DNA of 64,000 nt. Source: Brienomyrus brachyistius (lineage: Eukaryota > Chordata > Actinopteri > Osteoglossiformes > Mormyridae). The position numbers and the translations under genes were made by a program. This document shows positions 55,940 through 64,000 of this stretch, piece after piece (within the stretch, counting starts at the first letter, position 1; every line of letters begins with the position of its first letter). The stretch spans positions 11,595,072 to 11,659,071 of the forward strand of contig NC_064537.1 of assembly GCF_023856365.1 (NCBI RefSeq), read 5' to 3'. The notes beneath the pieces were generated by a model. That model made no database searches, was not told the DNA's origin, and saw only the letters and a list, made by a program, of their open reading frames with translations.

Positions 55940-57163
55940 ATGCACACGCGCTCGTTTTCAGTGGATCCTTTGGTTCCTCTCCACCGTCCAAAAAAACAAC
56001 TTAAGTGATTTTTAGTACCTAAATTTACTGTATGGTGACTGAGCGTGCCCCAATTGCAATGCATAACATATTATAAATGATCACTTGATGAATCGTCAGA
56101 TTAATCAATAGATTACTGGATTATTGATATTCATTACGACAGCACTAGTTATTTACTTATTTAGTAATAATAGTTGTAATGTACTTGGTCAGTATTTTCC
56201 ACTTACGATGGCTTCATCAGAGCATAGTCCCATCGTAAGTAGTGTAACACCAGTAGTTAGCTAACAAATCTATGTTTTAGACTAGCTTGTGCTGGGCAAT
56301 TTTGAATTATTGGAATGAAATCATCCATTTCAAATTATTAACAATAACCGCTTTGTCGTTTAGTTGTTTCAGTTTTTAGTAGCATGCTAATTTCGGAGTT
56401 GTTTTTTGGTGGTGATAGATATATTTTATATACCTATAGATATAGATCGATCATAACATTTATAATTACTTTTTTCTTCAGAACCAGGAAATGCCGCTAA
56501 AAGAAGTGATCTACTGAAATGTGAGTTTGTCTCTTGTTCAAAGTCGTGGAGGTTTGTTTCTCCTTGTAACTCGATGGAATATTCCGGAATGTTGGTGTGC
56601 GGTGACTGATTCTTCCCACCCTTTTACCAGATGGCGTTGAACTGACTCTGGACCCCATGACGGCCCACAAGCGCATCCTCCTGTTGGAGAATTTCACGAA
56701 GGCCATGGTGTCTGAAGAGCCGAGTCCTTACCCCGACGGGCCCGGCCGCTTCGCCGTGTGCTCCCAGGTGCTGGGCACCAGGGGCTTCTCTCAAGGACGC
56801 CAGTACTGGGAGGTCAAGATGAGCAGCAACAATTTCTGCGGCCTCGGCCTGGCCTACAAGAGCATCGACCGCAAGGGCCCCGCCAGCCGGCTGGGCCGCA
56901 ACAGCCAGTCCTGGTGCGTGGAGTGGTTCAACATTAAGCTCTCTGCCTGGCACAACAGCAGGGAGATAGTGCTGGAGAATCCCAACCCCAGTCGGGTAGG
57001 CATCCTACTGGACTGCGATCAGGGCACCGTCACCTTCTACACTGTGGCTGACAGGGCCTACCCCTTCTACACTTTCATTCAGCGCTTCTCACAGCCAGTT
57101 TATCCAGCCTTCTGGATCTTCTCCAGTGGTTCTCACGTCACTCTGTGTAAGATGATCAACTGA
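50416..57163 (+). CDS. trim25: trim25, E3 ubiquitin/ISG15 ligase TRIM25 (13 exons)
   Basis: TRIM25 is a cytoplasmic RING E3 ligase. It promotes RIG-I antiviral signalling and can transfer ISG15. The 13 exons join in phase to 2007 nt plus stop, 669 residues (human about 630). RING cysteines/histidine are C17, C20, C32, H34, C37, C40, C57 and C60. B-box 1 lies at about 105-145 (C108, C111, C120, C123, C128, H131) and B-box 2 at about 155-190 (C158, H161, C169, H172, C175, C177, C180, H185). The coiled coil is at about 200-330. A basic/proline-rich linker from exons 5-12 follows, then PRY-SPRY in exon 13 (LDP, QYWEVKMSSNNFCGLGLAY, SWCVEWFN, PAFWIF) matching TRIM25 best. The ATG at 50416 is chosen over an in-frame TTG at 50401 because it starts MADEMNS as in the family. 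Short exons 5-9 are less certain than the rest. Confidence 0.93.
51116..51211 (+). CDS. trim25: trim25 exon 2 (coiled coil)
   Basis: The acceptor is TTTTTGTAG|TCTGAG and the donor CTGAAG|GTGGGT, phase 0 to 0. It codes SELKKMMYNLDGKIEKTHTV then VSQMKEQQFVLK. The 96-bp size is usual for TRIM exon 2. Confidence 0.94.
51580..51813 (+). CDS. trim25: trim25 exon 3 (coiled coil)
   Basis: The acceptor is CCACTCCAG|GATTCA and the donor CTGCAG|GTGTTT, phase 0 to 0, 78 residues. It is rich in charged heptads (ESEFQQIRELIDRSEQEAVK, EKIQSLMKRFALNVEQMKE). The 234-bp size is the standard TRIM coiled-coil exon. Confidence 0.95.
52085..52253 (+). CDS. trim25: trim25 exon 4
   Basis: The acceptor is CTATTTCAG|GCTAAA and the donor AATGCAG|GTATGT, phase 0 to 1. 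It codes AKVNLPRAVDINPYAPRVSV ... FFENLLKEPVEKRLQLLNA, the region just after the coiled coil. Its 3' end and donor resemble those of exon 6, a sign of internal duplication. Confidence 0.92.
52343..52369 (+). CDS. trim25: trim25 exon 5 (27 bp, phase 1-1)
   Basis: The acceptor is TTTCTGGTAG|ATACTC and the donor TTCATG|GTGAGT. It codes DTHNSTFVH. The exon and downstream intron are duplicated at 52838 (exon 7). It is symmetric, so it can be skipped in frame. It rests on splice signals and the duplicate, not on protein homology. Confidence 0.55.
52535..52573 (+). CDS. trim25: trim25 exon 6 (39 bp, phase 1-1)
   Basis: The acceptor is GGGGTTTAG|GTCATG and the donor AATGCAG|GTATGT. It codes GHDLSRQPQLPNA. 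The start matches exon 9 (GT-CATGAT / GT-CGTGAT, ...CGTCAGCCTC) and the end matches exon 4, so it looks chimeric. The acceptor is preceded by a G-rich tract instead of clean pyrimidines, which may make splicing weak. Confidence 0.5.
52838..52861 (+). CDS. trim25: trim25 exon 7 (24 bp, phase 1-1)
   Basis: The acceptor is TTTTGGCAG|ATACTC and the donor GTTGATG|GTGAGT. It codes DTRNTSVD. It is a duplicate of exon 5, one codon shorter, with the following intron GTGAGTTTTATTAAAGAAAT shared word for word. Confidence 0.55.
52983..53033 (+). CDS. trim25: trim25 exon 8 (51 bp, phase 1-1)
   Basis: The acceptor is ATTCTCTGCAG|ATAGAA and the donor GGGACAC|GTGAGT. It codes DRNKEVRHPTMPDVRGT. It lies inside sequence that is extra in the second duplicated unit. 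Confidence 0.55.
53274..53330 (+). CDS. trim25: trim25 exon 9 (57 bp, phase 1-1)
   Basis: The acceptor is GGGGTTTAG|GTCGTG and the donor TCTCCAT|GTAAGT. It codes RDMIRQPPGQQGARKKSP, basic and proline-rich. It is a duplicate of exon 6 at its 5' side, including the upstream intron. Confidence 0.6.
53408..53550. repeat. Dispersed repeat (GTGGGGAC ... TCCCCAC type), copy 2
   Basis: It runs from TTATATTACATTGTGGGGAC to GGAGATTCCCCACAAAATTA and abuts a GT microsatellite on both sides. It is related by its ends to 5802-6045. It lies in trim25 intron 9. Confidence 0.5.
53886..53924 (+). CDS. trim25: trim25 exon 10 (39 bp, phase 1-1)
   Basis: The acceptor is CTTGCTTCCAG|TTCCCA and the donor GTTGACA|GTAAGA. 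It codes (F)PKPMEIKGEKVD, lysine-rich linker. Confidence 0.68.
54207..54305 (+). CDS. trim25: trim25 exon 11 (99 bp, phase 1-1)
   Basis: The acceptor is CTCTCTCAG|AAACTA and the donor CCCCATG|GTAAGC. It codes KTKKKPPHLPREPVIPLMN then IDEPPKALGLYIPH. KKKPP is reminiscent of the KSKKPPPVPALP linker of mammalian TRIM25. Confidence 0.75.
54538..54707 (+). pseudogene. trim25: Exon-11-like copy without a donor (exon 11b)
   Basis: After a good acceptor (TTTTTATCCAG|ATATTC), phase 1 reading gives DIRHSGRPKHRLSEPVTIIV then PPLPGPGVADPHFFGL and RVLYTHG. This echoes exon 11 (EPV, PP, GL, Y.HG). Where exon 11 has CATG|GTAAGC this copy has CATGGCAGAG, so the donor GT is lost and the frame runs 11 more codons to TGA at 54705. 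If spliced in, it would end the protein before the SPRY domain; otherwise it is a dead exon. No AATAAA follows within about 500 bp. A weak GC donor is a remote option. Confidence 0.5.
54708..56481 (+). other. trim25 intron before exon 12
   Basis: No further exon was recognised. The intron holds a SINE-head fragment with a GT microsatellite (55816-55940) and remnants of fish dispersed repeats (about 55285-55350 and 56090-56150). Confidence 0.65.
55816..55940 (+). mobile_element. SINE head fragment plus (TG)n
   Basis: GTCTGTTGGCGCAGTGGGTG ... TGGAGTTTGCATGTTCACCC is the 5' part of a DANA-like SINE. It runs into about 28 TG units (about 55883-55939). Confidence 0.6.
56482..56520 (+). CDS. trim25: trim25 exon 12 (39 bp, phase 1-1)
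   Basis: The acceptor is TTTTTTCTTCAG|AACCAG and the donor CTGAAAT|GTGAGT. It codes (E)PGNAAKRSDLLK, directly before the SPRY exon. Confidence 0.75.
56631..57163 (+). CDS. trim25: trim25 exon 13 (PRY-SPRY, stop)
   Basis: The acceptor is CCCTTTTACCAG|ATGGCG. It starts YGVELTLDPMTAHKRILLL and ends HVTLCKMIN with TGA at 57161-57163. PRY and SPRY are complete (SQGRQYWEVKMSSNNFCGLG, GRNSQSWCVEWFNIKLSAWH, VGILLDCDQGTVTFYTVAD, YPAFWIF). Codon use is much more GC-rich than the linker exons. Confidence 0.97.
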
Positions 57164-57360
57164 GTAGATGCCCGTGCAAATTATCCAATGCATGCTTTCA
57201 GCCTGCTACTAGTTTTCATGCTACTTAGGCTAGTACCTAATTTTGAGCACTTGGATTCAGCACTTTCGCAATCTGTTAAATAATACTTGCATTTTATGGA
57301 ACAGTATAGTACTAGTCTTATCTGTGGTTCATCTTGGGTTTGGAAGTGCACCATTAGCAA

Positions 57361-57366
57361 AATAAA
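57361..57366 (+). other. trim25: trim25 polyadenylation signal
   Basis: The first AATAAA after the stop lies 198 bp downstream, giving a 3' untranslated region of about 220 bp. Confidence 0.7.
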
Positions 57367-57470
57367 GCTTTATAACACGGCAAACAGGACTGACCGCTAA
57401 TCTTTTTGCTGAAAATTAGCAGTTAGGACAATAATCTCTTACTGGAGAAGAAAAAATATGAAAGTGAAAT

Positions 57471-58620
57471 CAAACATTGATTATTACGAATTATTTTGTT
57501 TTTTGTTTATCTTAAATATGTTATCCCACATGTGCCATGTGGTAATCATACAGTAATAACTTCTGTTTAAAGCCAGAAATTTGCACTGTTTTATCTAACA
57601 GGCTCTTCTGTTATGAGCTTCATTGAGATCATGTTCGTCAGACTCATATTTCTAACTGAAAACCTGGTTTTGAATTAGAGTAAAGTGAAAATTTGGTAAT
57701 ATGAGTAAACATTATCAGTAAGCTAACAGGTATCTCAAAGCCATGTACCCTGAGCATAGCACTTGTGGTCCACTAGCTAGGTACTGGAATCAGAAACCAG
57801 ATGCTTTTTGTTACTGGTGTTCACAGGAATGACTGATGTACACTGGAATGACTGATGTGTTCAGTGATGCTGGTCACGTTGTACATCCATAATTTTATGC
57901 AACTGAGGAGGCTGAGAATTATTTTACATCTGGAGAGATTAGACCTCCTCCATATTATGCAGACTCCCAGTGGAACATCCAGTCGGTTTTTGAATCTGGT
58001 GTATTAATAATAAAGTCAAAATCCTTAATGTTTACTTGAAGCAGTTCAATTTTGGTGGTAATTTCCAGGTTTATCGTCATGATTGACTTGAAAAGATAAA
58101 ATGTGAATTGTGATGCATTCAAAATAATGATTCCTGGTGCAATAAGCCCCATTCATTAGGATTTCGGAAATCAGACTTTGTTGTTTAGCTTATATTGAGA
58201 TTTGGGTGTTGAAATGCTTTAGTGGTTGAGGGGACATGTATTTGGTTAATTGTTTTAAAGGTTCTATTCTTAGGGATGTGGTTTTGGGTACAAGTATCTG
58301 CCAAATAAGTAAATTGCATATTCTGGTCAGAAGCATTTTCCAGTATGTTGAAGTGGAGCTAACACTAGAGGCAAGAGATCTCGATTAAATCATGATTTAT
58401 TGGACCCTGCCTGGTCTTGCGTACCTCTCTGCTTGGATATAGAGAAGTTAGAGGCTCTAGGCAGGTGAGAATACAGTGGTTGTACCACATCATTGGTCGC
58501 CGCCAGGGATCACCAACCTGGACGAGCATATCTATGGTGAGGCCTGCTTGTGTCCATGGCAGAATGTTTGGATTGAGACAAAAGACCACTTAGGCTACAT
58601 TTTTAAATACTGTGGAAATC
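57471..58620 (+). repeat. Direct duplication downstream of trim25, copy 1
   Basis: Landmarks shared in order with copy 2 (59046-59830) are GATTATTAC, ATACAGTAATAACTT, TTCTGTTATGAGCTTCA, TGAGTAAACAT, GGTATCTCAAA, CAGCTAGGT / TAGCTAGGT, and a 3' block GGACCCTGC ... TTGCGTACCTCT ... GAGGCTCTAGGCAGGTGA. No protein-coding sense was found. Confidence 0.8.
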
Positions 58621-59045
58621 ACTTGCAGTGAATCACGCTTGTCCGGGTGAAACTGTAGATGTTCAGCGTACGATGAGCACGTCCGCGTTATGAAAGTATG
58701 TTAGAAATGGACCCCGTACTCTGAAATTTATACGCAGTGCCATGGATAGAATATCTTCCTCTTTTAAACAGGGCATTTGATCACTCGGCCATTGGGTGCG
58801 GGTGGAGCAGCATCCCTCCATCCAATAACAAAGGCACGCTTGTCCAGCGGAGACACAAAGGACAGGACATTGCATGGGCTGAGGTCATGTGCAAATTCCA
58901 GAAACCGCAACCAAATGGTGGGCATTGATAATACAGCCCAGGATTTGAGTGTTTGTCAGAAGTAAGCTGGGACAAAGCCAGTACATGTGAATCGGTGGAA
59001 GAGGAAAAATACAAACATTGCTAGTGTAATATACCTAGTAATGAA

Positions 59046-59830
59046 ATCAGATATTGATTATTACATATGAATTTGCTTGTGAAAGTAATGCAAGCATTTA
59101 CATGGTACTTCATCTTAAATCCCACATTTATCATCCCATATGTGTCATCTGGTAATGATACAGTAATAACTTTGATTTAAAGTCAGACGTTTTACTGTCT
59201 TGTCCAAACAGCTACTTCTGTTATGAGCTTCACTGAGAAGCTGTACAGCGCCTTGGACCGGGTAACATGAGTAAACATCAGTATGGTAACAGGTATCTCA
59301 AAACTAAGCTTCCACTGCGCAACTGAAAATGCAGTTTTCACACCCTGAGTGTGGCCATCAAAGGAAATGGAGAAGCTCCTAAAAGCTCTTCTGGCCTGGT
59401 ATCCTGAGCGTAGAAGTGGTGGTTCGCCAGCTAGGTTTATTATTATTGATTTATCAATGCATTGCTCTAGGACTGTCTGACCATGTCTTCTCAAAAGAAT
59501 GTATGTCATTTTGGATGAAAACATTTACTAAATGAGTAAATTGTATACATTGGATAGCAGCATTTTCTGGTAAGTTGAGGTGGCGTTAACCCTCTAGAGC
59601 GTCAGTGCAGCGGCTTCCAAAAAGATTTGGTGGACCCTGCTGATGTTGCGTACCTCTGCTTGGATTTAGAGAAGATGGAGGCTCTAGGCAGGTGAAACGA
59701 TGGTGGTTGTGCCTCATCATCGGTCTTCGCCGGGGATTGTAAACCTGTCTGCATGTGGCGAGACTCCATGGTAAAATATTTTGACTGAGGAAAAAACACC
59801 ATGTAGGCTTTGTTTTTAAGTAACATGTCC
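59046..59830 (+). repeat. Direct duplication downstream of trim25, copy 2
   Basis: It is diverged and about 350 bp shorter than copy 1 (57471-58620), in the same orientation. The best-kept block is at 59620-59810 (GTGGACCCTGCTGATGTTGC ... TGGAGGCTCTAGGCAGGTGA). Confidence 0.8.
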
Positions 59831-61279
59831 ATGGTGGTAATTCCATTTTAATCAAAATATCTCTCAGCTTGCCATGGTGTTGACCCCTGGCCATCATGTG
59901 GCCCACTGTGATACAGGGGAACTGGGCCCTGTACCTATCACTGGTCTCCTTCCTCTAGACATGCTTGAGAAAATACAGCCCAATAAACAGGTCATGTTCA
60001 TTTCTGTCGCAATTATATTTGTGTGCAGTATTTAAGTGGCGATAGATTCTGTTGTTTCAGCTTTAAGCAATGAACCAGACCAGAGGCGCTCGCTTTGGGA
60101 GGAAGCAGTTTATTCCCAGGTGATGTTCTCACAGCTTTCTCAACCTTCTTCAAGGTTGGGTGTCATTCCAGCCTTTTTACAGAGCCTAAGGCAGTAGATC
60201 TTGTTTGATCATGGCCAGGCAGGAGCCACACGATGAAAGGGCAGGAACCAGAAAATAGTGACAAACGACTCTGTTCCTTCATCATCCTACCTTCTGGTAG
60301 CCTGATTCCTCTTCTTTGGTAGCTGATTGGATAACGCCTTGCCTTTTGGTCTCAATAGGGAGTGAGGGCAGGGTGATTTTCTAATTACCGTTACTATTAC
60401 AGGAGGCCACACAAGCTAGAATTTCTGTGTTACGATGTAAGAGAGCAACCCGTACTATAACAAAGTAACAGCAAAATTCTACAGCGGGCATACAAAATAG
60501 ATGGATAGGATGGATTGTAACAGTCACTTAGGTGATTTTGGAGGGAATACAAGAATCCTCTGTTGAGAGACAATGAACTCATGTTCTAGCTCATAACAGA
60601 TGTCATTATTTGTATGTTTTGTGTCAGGTAAAGAACGTGCATCTGCCAGGGATCAATGGACGGCAGTAATAATAAAATGTACCTTGTATGCTGATTCTAA
60701 ATCATGTTTGTATTCCACATACATTGGCAGAGCGCAGACCTTTAAAAAAAATCTGTAAATGAAATAAAGCTTTACTGTGTTAAAGAAGTGTTCCTTATTT
60801 TTTTCTCACAAATTGACAGTGTCCGGGTTCCTGCGTACATCAATTGAAATGGTATTTAGCTTTCTTACTTTTTAACACCCCCCCCCCCCCCAAGTAGCTA
60901 AAAAAAACTTAAGTCCACTATGTGTGGCATGCAATGAAAACCAAGTGAAGTCCCAAGTCCAGGTTCTTGCAGGCCTATGATAAAATTCTAGAGAGTAGGG
61001 AGTTTCATGTTGGATAAAAACAATAAAATGGTGAAATATCCTTTCAATCAATTCTTACTACAGTTACGGCGGAGCTGGGTGGCTCGAGTGAGTGCAGATT
61101 GTACTGTGGAGCTGAAGAATCTGGGTTGAAACCAGGGGTAGGCCAGGCTAATTCTTTGAGGGTGGTGTAGTGCTGAGTGGGATACAGGTTTGAATCCTGT
61201 GGCTGAGTCAATAAGCGACATCTGTACTGGCCTTATTAGGCATCATAACCTAGTTTATCCGGCAAGCTCAATGCAGGAT

Positions 61280-61428
61280 TCTTTATGCAGGTTTTTGGGG
61301 TAAACTTTAGGTCAGCTGATCAAACCCAGGTGTGAGGACCCTTCAGTCCAATTAGTCCTTACAAATCTAATTAGGGAGTTGCAGCGAACACCTGTATACA
61401 CAGCAGCCCTTTCTGGTTAAGACTGGCC
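61280..61428. mobile_element. MITE copy 2 (as 38535-38712)
   Basis: GCAGGTTTTTGGGGTAAACT, TCAAACCCAGGTGTGAGGAC and CCCTTTCTGGTTAAGACTGG match copy 1 closely. The left terminal repeat is eroded. Confidence 0.65.
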
Positions 61429-61690
61429 GCCCCAGACTTAGATGGATAGATGGCAGTGAAGCCCCTCTAAAACACGTCTTTTTCCACTTTTGGAGTGAAC
61501 TGCCCGTTTAACATACAAGGGCTATTTGCTTATTGGGCAGGGCATTCACTGTTGGCTCCTTGAGGTCTGCATGTCGATGCTACAACACACAAGTTAGCAT
61601 TAGCCAAAAACATAATGTACCTTTAATTAATGCCCAACTGATAAATATTATCGGCTAATATGAGCTAATTCAGATGAAGAATTGTCATTG

Positions 61691-61851
61691 TTGACACAAC
61701 AATGAAATGTGTCCTCTGCATTTAACCCACATATTAGCAGGGGGGCAGTTAATTCAGTGCCCGGGGGAGCAGGACCCTGCCGGTCAGGGATTTGAACCTG
61801 TAATCTTTCGATTACAAGTGCTATTCCCTAACCATCAAGCCACCACTGCCC
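61691..61851 (-). mobile_element. tRNA-derived SINE (same family as 41891)
   Basis: On the minus strand it starts GGGCAGTGGTGGCTTGATGG then TTAGGGAATAG (A box) and ACAGGTTCAAATCCC (B box). The body ends GCAGAGGACACATTTCATTG. Confidence 0.75.
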
Positions 61852-61857
61852 ACCAAC

Positions 61858-62048
61858 AACGCAACATGTTCTCTATGTTTAACCCATATGTGATAATGTG
61901 ACATAGCAGGGGGCAGATAATTCAGCACCTAGGTATGGTACCTTGCTCAGGGTACCTCAGTGATGCCTTCCTGGTCTGAGATTTGAACCAATCGCAATCT
62001 TTTGATTACGAGTGCGCTTCCCTAACCATGTAAGCCACCACTGCCCCC
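61858..62048 (-). mobile_element. tRNA-derived SINE, adjacent second copy
   Basis: On the minus strand it starts GGGGCAGTGGTGGCTTACAT then GGTTAGGGAAGCG (A box) and TTGGTTCAAATCTC (B box). It is in the same orientation as, and head-to-tail with, 61691-61851, so it is either a tandem insertion or a SINE dimer. Confidence 0.75.
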
Positions 62049-63299
62049 AATTAATTGCCGATGAACAGGTATTGGCTTTTATAACTCCGAATAAATGGCA
62101 AGTAATGCAGAGACAGAAGACTGATCCATCGACTTTATTAAAAGTGCCATCGTTGTATAGTTTACTCACCATTGGGCAGACCGCAACTCCTCTGTCAGTA
62201 ACACGTGCAGTAGGACTCTATAGCAGGGGCAACCAACCGGTTCATTGCGACCGTCTAGTCATGGTGTGTTTCCAGTTCGATTGATCATGAGATCATTAAT
62301 GGATAATGCTTTATTTCATTGGTGGACAACTGGTCAATCGCAATGACCCTAGTATATCAAATTCCCCTAGCTGCGAAAAATACCAAGGAACCTCACTGGG
62401 TCAGCAGCAAAATATACTGTCGTGATTTGGTAGCTCGCCAGAGCTTCTTGAGATGTTAACAAATCACAGGAAGCATAATCATATGGCCGCACTGGAGGGC
62501 CACCATATCTTAATTATTGTGGGATCAACTACATAAAATATAAAATGGGGGGAGGGGGGGGCTTTTTCCCAATGAGGCGCCGTACAGTTTAGTGCAGTTC
62601 CATCGCTGAAGGGATGCAGTGCACATCTCGATGCATTGCCAACGATCCAATACATTAAATGTTCGGATTACATATGATTCAACTATTTCTGTGATATGAT
62701 ACGATTCACCCCTATTGCGATGCAGTGTGATTCCACACGGTGCGATGCAAAGCATCGCCGGACAAGCTTCCAGCTCGGATGAGACTTGCCTGTGACACTT
62801 GTGGAGAACTGGCCACTAACAGCAGTGGAGAAATGGAGATGGGACGTAAAGAGCGCCCTTAAGAAGCTGTTTGGAGAGGGAGAATTAATTTAGACATAAT
62901 ATTATTGATCAAAAAGTTTGGTCACATTTCTAAACATTAAAGGAATAGGGACTCTACTGAAAATGATATATTATTGTAACTCTGGCCGTGCGGCGCTTTC
63001 ATCTTGGTAACTGCAGTAGACGGGGCCGGGCAGGCCGTGACCCTCCCACCGTGACCCTCCCATTGTGGCACTCAGTGTTGTGGTTCATTTTGTGGTGTGT
63101 TCAAACCCTCAAATGCTGCAGTATATAGCAGTGTTAATTTTTTTCTGACATTTGACTCTCCCTCTACAACAATGTAAACTCAGACAAGAAGTAGCGGTAA
63201 CATTTAGCATTAGTAAACCTAGTTGACTAGTACTGTTACCGAGTTAGACAGGTTCCATGGCATACAGACCTGAAGTGTGGGCTCATTTTGCCAAGTACA

Positions 63300-64000
63300 A
63301 CAACAACAACAAATTTATTTTTATATAGCGCATTATCACAACATTACATTGTCTCAAAGCGCTTTACAGTATCCTCACCCAAAGCCCCCAGTGAGTAAGC
63401 CATAGGCGACAGTGGCAAGGAAAAACTCCCTAGAAGGAAGAAACCTTGAGAGGGACCAGACTCAAAGGGGAAGCCCATCCTCCAGGGGGCGGCAGGGATA
63501 GTCAAATAGAGAGAGGAGAGCAAGGAAGATAAGCCAATGCCGAAGCCAAGTCTTCTTCCAATTGCCAGGCAACCAGAGGTAAGGCAGCGGGTCATACATG
63601 GAAGATCAGAACGGCGAGCTGGATGCAGGGACGTCACTGGTGGTGGTCGGGTGTGCTGGATATCTTGATAGATTGAGGTCTCCAGGCATCACCCCCCAAG
63701 AAGAGTAGGGGAAATAAAATGTACAATTAGGCAAAGTAGAGGAGGCTATTGGCAGTGCTAAAAGCTAGGTGAGTGCAATATGAAGTGCAATGTGCAAGCT
63801 CCGGCAGATATGGCTATGGCAGCATCAGTAGGAGGGAGAGGCAAGTGGGAATGCAGGCATGGGGAGTCCCTGAAATGTCAGCACTCCAGTTCCACAAGAG
63901 ATTGCAAAGCTAGAGTGACAGCACTGACAATCCAGTTCATCCAAAGCCAATGGCACCGATCCCCACCCAGCTCTACACCTCACACTACAGGTCTGACTGG
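63300..64000 (+). repeat. Dispersed fish repeat running off the window end
   Basis: ACAACAACAACAAATTTATT, CAAAGCGCTTTACAGTATCC, GGAAAAACTCCCTAGAAGGA and AGAAACCTTGAGAGGGACCA form a phrase series found in high copy in many fish genomes. The minus-strand open frame 63344-63637 is an accident of the repeat. Confidence 0.55.

Larger units (their letters stand above)
57390..64000. other. Region downstream of trim25 without recognised gene
   Basis: Besides the duplication, SINEs, MITE copy and terminal repeat listed separately, it includes a C13 run near 60881, an AATAAAGCTTTA word at 60763 echoing the trim25 signal (57361), and a SINE-like head at about 61071-61200 (GGTTTGAATCCTGTGGC). Fish dispersed-repeat remnants occur around 62220-62370 and 62620-62760. 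The open frames here have no homology I recognise. Confidence 0.65.

Noticed and set aside
58365..59906. Two related minus-strand frames (58365-58589 and 59586-59906)
   Set aside because: They correspond to the two copies of the non-coding direct duplication. The frames differ in length and stops and have no domain.
63344..63637. 97-codon minus-strand frame
   Set aside because: It lies entirely inside a high-copy fish repeat.

Overview
The window is vertebrate nuclear DNA, most likely from a ray-finned (teleost) fish. It has long AT-rich introns with GT-AG junctions, many microsatellites and poly-C/poly-G tracts, tRNA-derived SINEs of the DANA/mermaid style with target-site duplications, MITE-like inverted repeats and solo-LTR-like elements. 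Its two genes are vertebrate families with fish-like sequences. There is nothing bacterial: no operons, CRISPR or phage. Species cannot be named from the sequence alone.

Layout. (1) 1-47,386, minus strand: the 5' half of rab11fip4 (class II Rab11 family-interacting protein). Eight coding exons can be joined in perfect phase: 47386-47240, 42280-42193, 37740-37664, 6598-6378, 6270-6085, 4530-4396, 2322-2287 and 1342-1243. They give 330 residues with the N-terminal EF-hand region. The C-terminal coiled coil and Rab11-binding domain lie beyond base 1. Intron 3 is 31 kb and carries a probable 125-bp alternative cassette exon (17994-17870), an RFX X-box-like palindrome, a CpG-dense block, a 25-bp tandem repeat, a roughly 300-bp CA/TA microsatellite and a 16-unit 51-bp minisatellite beside exon 3. 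(2) 47.4-50.4 kb: the intergenic space between two divergent promoters. A CRE palindrome sits before rab11fip4 and a canonical ISRE before trim25. A decayed tRNA-Ser copy lies between them. (3) 50,416-57,163, plus strand: a complete trim25 (E3 ubiquitin/ISG15 ligase), 13 exons and 669 predicted residues, with RING, two B-boxes, coiled coil and PRY-SPRY. (4) 57.4-64 kb: no gene recognised. It holds a diverged direct duplication, tRNA-derived SINEs, a MITE copy and a dispersed repeat running off the end.

Most interesting point: the linker of trim25 between coiled coil and SPRY is encoded by a run of 24-99-bp exons that all begin and end in phase 1. Several of these, with their introns, are visible tandem duplicates, so copies can be added or lost without disturbing the ligase frame. 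One further copy (54538-54707) has lost its GT donor and would end the protein before the SPRY domain. A second strong point is the rab11fip4 cassette exon, which has the same entry and exit phase as exon 3 and therefore looks mutually exclusive with it.

The two genes are not known to act together. Rab11fip4 proteins work in recycling-endosome traffic. Trim25 works in interferon-induced antiviral signalling, which the ISRE supports.
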